Under the pieces are notes generated by a model, which searched no databases, was not told where the DNA came from, and worked only from the letters and a program-made list of their open reading frames with translations. This document shows positions 60,647-64,000 of a stretch of DNA of 64,000 nucleotides, one piece after another; position 1 is the first letter of the stretch, and each line of letters starts with the position of its first letter. The position numbers and the translations under genes were made by a program. Source of the stretch: Puniceibacterium sediminis (lineage in GTDB: Bacteria; Pseudomonadota; Alphaproteobacteria; Rhodobacterales; Rhodobacteraceae); NCBI RefSeq assembly GCF_900188035.1, contig NZ_FZNN01000020.1, positions 1 to 64,000 on the forward strand, read 5' to 3'.

Positions 60647-61915
60647 TCAGCCGCAGTGCGCGGGCTGCATTTCCAGACATCCCGCCAGGCGCTGAAGCCC
60701 CTCTTCCAAAAGCGCGGGGCTTTGGTTCAGGCTGAGGCGCAGGCATTGACGCATCCAGGGTGCGGGTTTGTCCGGGGACAGAAAGAACGAGCGTCCGGGC
60801 GTCACAAAGACACCCTGGGATTTTGCGCGCTGATAAAATTCGAGATCGTCAAACCAAGGCTCGTCTATCCAGAGCCACAGAAACATGCCGCCCTGTGTGC
60901 TGTGCACTTTCCAGTTGAGTTCACGGGGCAGGCAGCGTTCGAGGATGCAAAGCGCCTGTCCGGCTGCCGATTTGTAGTGGGGCGCGATACAAGTGGCGCT
61001 GATAACGTCCAGAAGCCCGTCTTTCAGGGCCATGGCCGCGATGTTTTGAGAGGTGCGACTGGCGTGAAGGACGCTGTTTGACACAAAGGCCGCCATGGTA
61101 TCGATGCGTTCAGGGGCACCGATGGCAAAAGCGATGCGCGCGCCGGGAAGCCCCGCTTTGGACAGCGAAAAGCAGTTGATCACATGTGGGTGCAGTGGCG
61201 GTGCGTTGGTCGATGGTGCGACGCGCGGAAAGGGCTGGCCGTAGGCATGATCCAGCACCACGGTGGCATCAAGACGGGTGGCGCTGTCCATAATTGCGCA
61301 AATGTCGCTGTTTGCCAGTTCCTGCGACGTCGGATTGCTGGGGGTCGAGGCCACGAGCAGACCGGCGTCGGTGATTTCGGCTAGCGCGTCCTGCCGCATT
61401 TCATAACGAAAGGCGCGGCCACCCGTCCTGCGGATGCGGGGAGCCAGTCCGATCAGCCCCTGTTGCGGCACGCCCAGTCCTTCGTAGCCGGTGTAATCGG
61501 GAAGGCGCGGCAAGATGACGGGGCGTTGCGCGCCGCTGCGTCCGTCCGGGCCGCTGAACAGGACCCCGGCCGCATAACACAGGAACTGGCTGCCTGGCCC
61601 GACAACGATGTTTTCCGGCTGCAAAGACCAGCCGTAGTTCAGGCCAAAATATCGGATGATTTCGCGGATCAGAACATCTTCTCCGCGGGAGGGTCCGTAG
61701 GAGTTGACGGAGGCCGGGATATCTGACTGCCCGACGCGTCGCAGGAGCGCGTTCCAGCGGGCCTCAACCTGCGGGATTGCAGCCGGGTTTCCGATGCTGA
61801 GATTGATGTAGGCGCCAGTGTTTCCCCCCCGCGCCAAAGTGGTGGCGATGTCGTCCATGATCGTGCGAAGCCCGCTTTTGTGGCTGAGCCGGATGCCTTC
61901 GTTTGAAAGATACAT
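60647..61915 (-). CDS. Class I/II aminotransferase, AvtA-like (valine-pyruvate type)
   Basis: The 422-residue PLP enzyme resembles AvtA along its length: SGLRTIMDDIATTLARG, LSIGNPAAIPQVE, VVGPGSQFLCY, ASTPSNPTSQE, DHAYGQPFP and the PLP lysine in CFSLSKAGLPGARIAFAIG (~247). It would transfer an amino group to a 2-oxo acid, or build an amino acid precursor. It starts 6 bp after the NRPS gene stop and is cotranscribed with it, so it most likely supplies or modifies the NRPS substrate. Capreomycidine-synthase-like PLP chemistry is a more remote possibility. Confidence 0.85.
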   Translation of the reverse strand: MYLSNEGIRLSHKSGLRTIMDDIATTLARGGNTGAYINLSIGNPAAIPQVEARWNALLRRVGQSDIPASVNSYGPSRGEDVLIREIIRYFGLNYGWSLQPENIVVGPGSQFLCYAAGVLFSGPDGRSGAQRPVILPRLPDYTGYEGLGVPQQGLIGLAPRIRRTGGRAFRYEMRQDALAEITDAGLLVASTPSNPTSQELANSDICAIMDSATRLDATVVLDHAYGQPFPRVAPSTNAPPLHPHVINCFSLSKAGLPGARIAFAIGAPERIDTMAAFVSNSVLHASRTSQNIAAMALKDGLLDVISATCIAPHYKSAAGQALCILERCLPRELNWKVHSTQGGMFLWLWIDEPWFDDLEFYQRAKSQGVFVTPGRSFFLSPDKPAPWMRQCLRLSLNQSPALLEEGLQRLAGCLEMQPAHCG

Positions 61916-61921
61916 GAGCCG

Positions 61922-64000
61922 CTAACCTTGTACTGAGGCGTGTTGGCGATGATGGGAAACAGCGTTGGATCGGGCCGCGACCACGCCGGAGGGGGTGGGG
62001 TGCGGTGTTGCGGTGGCGCGGTGCGCAAGGGTGGGATCGGGCAGGGCCGCGCGATCCAGTTTGCCATTGGCGTTCGAGGGCAAAGCATCCAGAACGACGA
62101 TGTGGTGGGGCACCATGAAGCCGGGCAAACGTTGCGCCAGATGGGTTTTGAGGTCAGCGGGCAGCGCGGTTCCTGTCACATATGCCACCAGCATCATGTC
62201 GTGGTGGGAATCGGAACGTGTTCCGATGGTCACCGCCTTTTCCACGCCGGGGGCGGCGGTCAGCACGGCATCGATTTCACCCAGTTCTACGCGATGTCCC
62301 CGGATCTTGACCTGATGGTCCATGCGCCCATGATAGCGCAGTTCGCCGTCATGGCCCCATGACACCAGATCCCCGGTCCGAAAGAACTGGCCTTTGGCAC
62401 CCAGCGCCGCACAGGACACATATTTCTGACCCGTCAGTTCGGACCGGTTCAGATATCCCTGCGTGACGCCACTGCCGCCGATGAACAGCTCTCCGATCAT
62501 TCCTTTCGGGGTGAGAGAGCCGTCATCGTTCAAGATCAGAAGTTGGGTGTTGCGCAGCGGATTGCCGATGTTGGGCACGGCACTGCTGTTTGCGGGCACC
62601 AGAGCGAATGTCGAAAAGGTCGTCGTTTCGGAGGGGCCGTACATGTTGAAAAGGCGAATGCCGGGCAGCGCCGCGTGGATCTGGTCGCACAGGGCGCGGG
62701 GCAGGGCTTCGCCGCCAAGATTGACAACCCGGCAGGACAGCAGATCCGGCGCAAGCGGCAAGAGCGCGGACATGGCGGACGGAACCGTGTCTATCAAGGT
62801 AATCTGATGCTGTAGCGGGCTGTCGATGATGTCGAGCGCGTCTTCGAGCATCAAGAGCATGCCGCCGGCCCCCAGCGTGCCGAAAATTTCGAAAATCGAC
62901 ATGTCGAAGTTGAGAGAGGTGGTGGCGGCCACGCAGCGCAGATCATCCTTGGAAAACGTGTTTCGTGTCCATTCCAGCAGATTGACGACACTGCCATGAT
63001 TGATGCGAATCCCCTTGGGGCGACCTGTCGATCCGGAGGTGTAGATCAGGTAGGCTGTATCCTCGGATGCTGGCGGGCGCGCGTCGTGGGCCGGGGTGTC
63101 GGGCGTGGAAAGCAGCGTTGTGCGCCCCACCGCGATGGCCTTGCACGGATCGGGCAGAACGGGGGCGCAACCGGCCTGGACAAGGCAGAAGGCACAAGGG
63201 GCGTCTGCCAGCAGGGTTTGCACCCGGTCCGCGGGATAGCTGGTATCAATCGGGACATAGATCGCCCCAATCTTGAGAATGCCAAGCAGCCAGGCCACGA
63301 GTTCGGGCGTGCGCGACAGATGTACGCCGATCTTGCTGCCGTGGGTCACGCCTTGTGTCACCAGAAGTGCCGCAGCGCGGTCGGACAGCGTATCCAGTTG
63401 CCGATAGCTGAGCGTCTGGTCATGGTCGCGGATGGCCGGTGCATTGGGGTGTTGGCGCACCGTATCCGCAATCATTTCCGGAATCGAGGCAAAGGCGTTT
63501 GGCGCGATGGGTGCGTCGTACAGCGCGGCGAGTTCGGCCAGTTCGGACTGCGGGATGATGGACATGCTGCGCAGGGTGGATGCGGGGCTGTTGCAGATTT
63601 GATTGATCACCGTTTCAACCCGCCGGGCCAGTCTTGCGATGCTGTCCGGCTCGTACAGGTCTTGCGCGAAGGTGATCTCTGTCCGCGTCCGTCCGATCCG
63701 TATGGACAGATCAAGCGGCGCATGGCCGCCGGGCTGTTGACTGACCCGGGCAGGGGGGGCTGTGTCATAGTCGACAGCAACCTGAAACAGCGGGTGGTGT
63801 GCCGGGTGCGGCAGCTGGCCTGTCAATTCGATCAGCTGATCAAATGGGATATCGGCGTGATGCGCGGTTTGATCGATCTGCGTCTCTACGGCGCGCAGGC
63901 TGTCGAGCGCCGGGAGCCCTTCGTCAAATGACAGTTCAATCGGGAGATGCGCCCGGGGTGTCCTGTCCGGCGCGGGCGATACCGGAATGCCAAGGATCAC
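61922..64000 (-). CDS. NRPS, C-terminal part: condensation (partial) and adenylation domains
   Basis: The frame is open at the window edge. The first ~130 residues are the end of a condensation domain (HHADIPFDQLIEL, HHPLFQVAVDYD). A full adenylation domain then follows with YLIYTSGSTGRPKG (~323), NFDMSIFEIFG, FNMYGPSETT, GELFIGG, FFRTGD, YHGRMDHQVKIRGHRVELGEID and GKLDRAALP. The protein ends about 40 residues later without a carrier or thioesterase domain. A pocket read by eye gives about D-M-F-D-V-L-M-T-F-K, not one I know. A missing carrier domain means the activated residue must go to a carrier in trans, perhaps the discrete one at 14090-14350. Confidence 0.88.
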   Translation of the reverse strand: MILGIPVSPAPDRTPRAHLPIELSFDEGLPALDSLRAVETQIDQTAHHADIPFDQLIELTGQLPHPAHHPLFQVAVDYDTAPPARVSQQPGGHAPLDLSIRIGRTRTEITFAQDLYEPDSIARLARRVETVINQICNSPASTLRSMSIIPQSELAELAALYDAPIAPNAFASIPEMIADTVRQHPNAPAIRDHDQTLSYRQLDTLSDRAAALLVTQGVTHGSKIGVHLSRTPELVAWLLGILKIGAIYVPIDTSYPADRVQTLLADAPCAFCLVQAGCAPVLPDPCKAIAVGRTTLLSTPDTPAHDARPPASEDTAYLIYTSGSTGRPKGIRINHGSVVNLLEWTRNTFSKDDLRCVAATTSLNFDMSIFEIFGTLGAGGMLLMLEDALDIIDSPLQHQITLIDTVPSAMSALLPLAPDLLSCRVVNLGGEALPRALCDQIHAALPGIRLFNMYGPSETTTFSTFALVPANSSAVPNIGNPLRNTQLLILNDDGSLTPKGMIGELFIGGSGVTQGYLNRSELTGQKYVSCAALGAKGQFFRTGDLVSWGHDGELRYHGRMDHQVKIRGHRVELGEIDAVLTAAPGVEKAVTIGTRSDSHHDMMLVAYVTGTALPADLKTHLAQRLPGFMVPHHIVVLDALPSNANGKLDRAALPDPTLAHRATATPHPTPSGVVAARSNAVSHHRQHASVQG

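Overview
The window looks like part of a large plasmid from a marine alphaproteobacterium of the Rhodobacterales (Roseobacter) type. The reasons are high GC, compact operons with ATGA start/stop overlaps, and a complete replication/partition module at about 55.5-59.8 kb. That module holds parA, parB, three identical 18-bp palindromes (parS candidates), iterons and a Rep_3-type initiator gene. No rRNA, tRNA or CRISPR array was seen.

Region 1 (1-24.1 kb, nearly all minus strand) is a biosynthetic gene cluster with two main transcription units around a LysR-type regulator (8227-9198). The upstream unit starts with a cupin, a methionyl-tRNA-synthetase-like protein and a SidA/IucD-type N-hydroxylase. 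A DAAO-like flavoenzyme is encoded just before it. These are the parts of the N-N bond-forming 'hydrazine synthetase' pathway, but cupin and MetRS-like parts, usually one fused protein, are two overlapping genes here. Next come an EctB-type diaminobutyrate aminotransferase, a PhzF-like isomerase, two uncharacterised proteins, a GNAT, a stand-alone adenylation domain, a carrier protein, an alpha/beta hydrolase, a rhodanese, a flavin monooxygenase, a BtrH-like putative acyltransferase and an MFS exporter, ending in an intrinsic terminator. The second unit (8126 to 1) encodes a HAD phosphatase, transaldolase-like enzyme, sulfotransferase-like protein, SDR, NAD(P) dehydrogenase, GSMT-like N-methyltransferase, second MFS exporter, metK and ahcY. 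It probably builds and methylates a second moiety with its own SAM recycling. At 59.9-64 kb a phosphopantetheinyl transferase, an AvtA-like aminotransferase and the end of an NRPS (C-A, no carrier domain) look like part of the same or a second cluster.

Region 2 (24.4-33.4 kb) carries a potassium channel, a divergent ATP-grasp / class II glutamine amidotransferase pair, and a glycerol or dihydroxyacetone operon: aquaglyceroporin, dhaK, dhaL and a DhaM-HPr-EI fusion.

Region 3 (33.4-54.9 kb) is bracketed by two nearly identical IS6-family elements in the same orientation. Between them is an unusual nine-gene module. Seven minus-strand genes encode an 827-aa unknown, a large Hsp70/actin-fold ATPase, a membrane-anchored protein, a 495-aa unknown, a class B penicillin-binding protein, a SEDS (RodA/FtsW) polymerase with an FHA-like N-terminal region, and a coiled-coil membrane protein. 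Divergent to them are a GTPase and an unknown partner. I know of no described system with this composition. It may be a mobile peptidoglycan-synthesis or envelope-stress system under GTPase/Hsp70 control, which is inference. Its right edge has IS256 and IS6 remnants and a PAS-sensor gene broken by the second IS copy.

The two leading candidates for undescribed biology are therefore the split hydrazine-synthetase cluster and the IS6-bracketed SEDS-PBP/Hsp70/GTPase module. All functional calls come from reading motifs by eye; no database search was possible.
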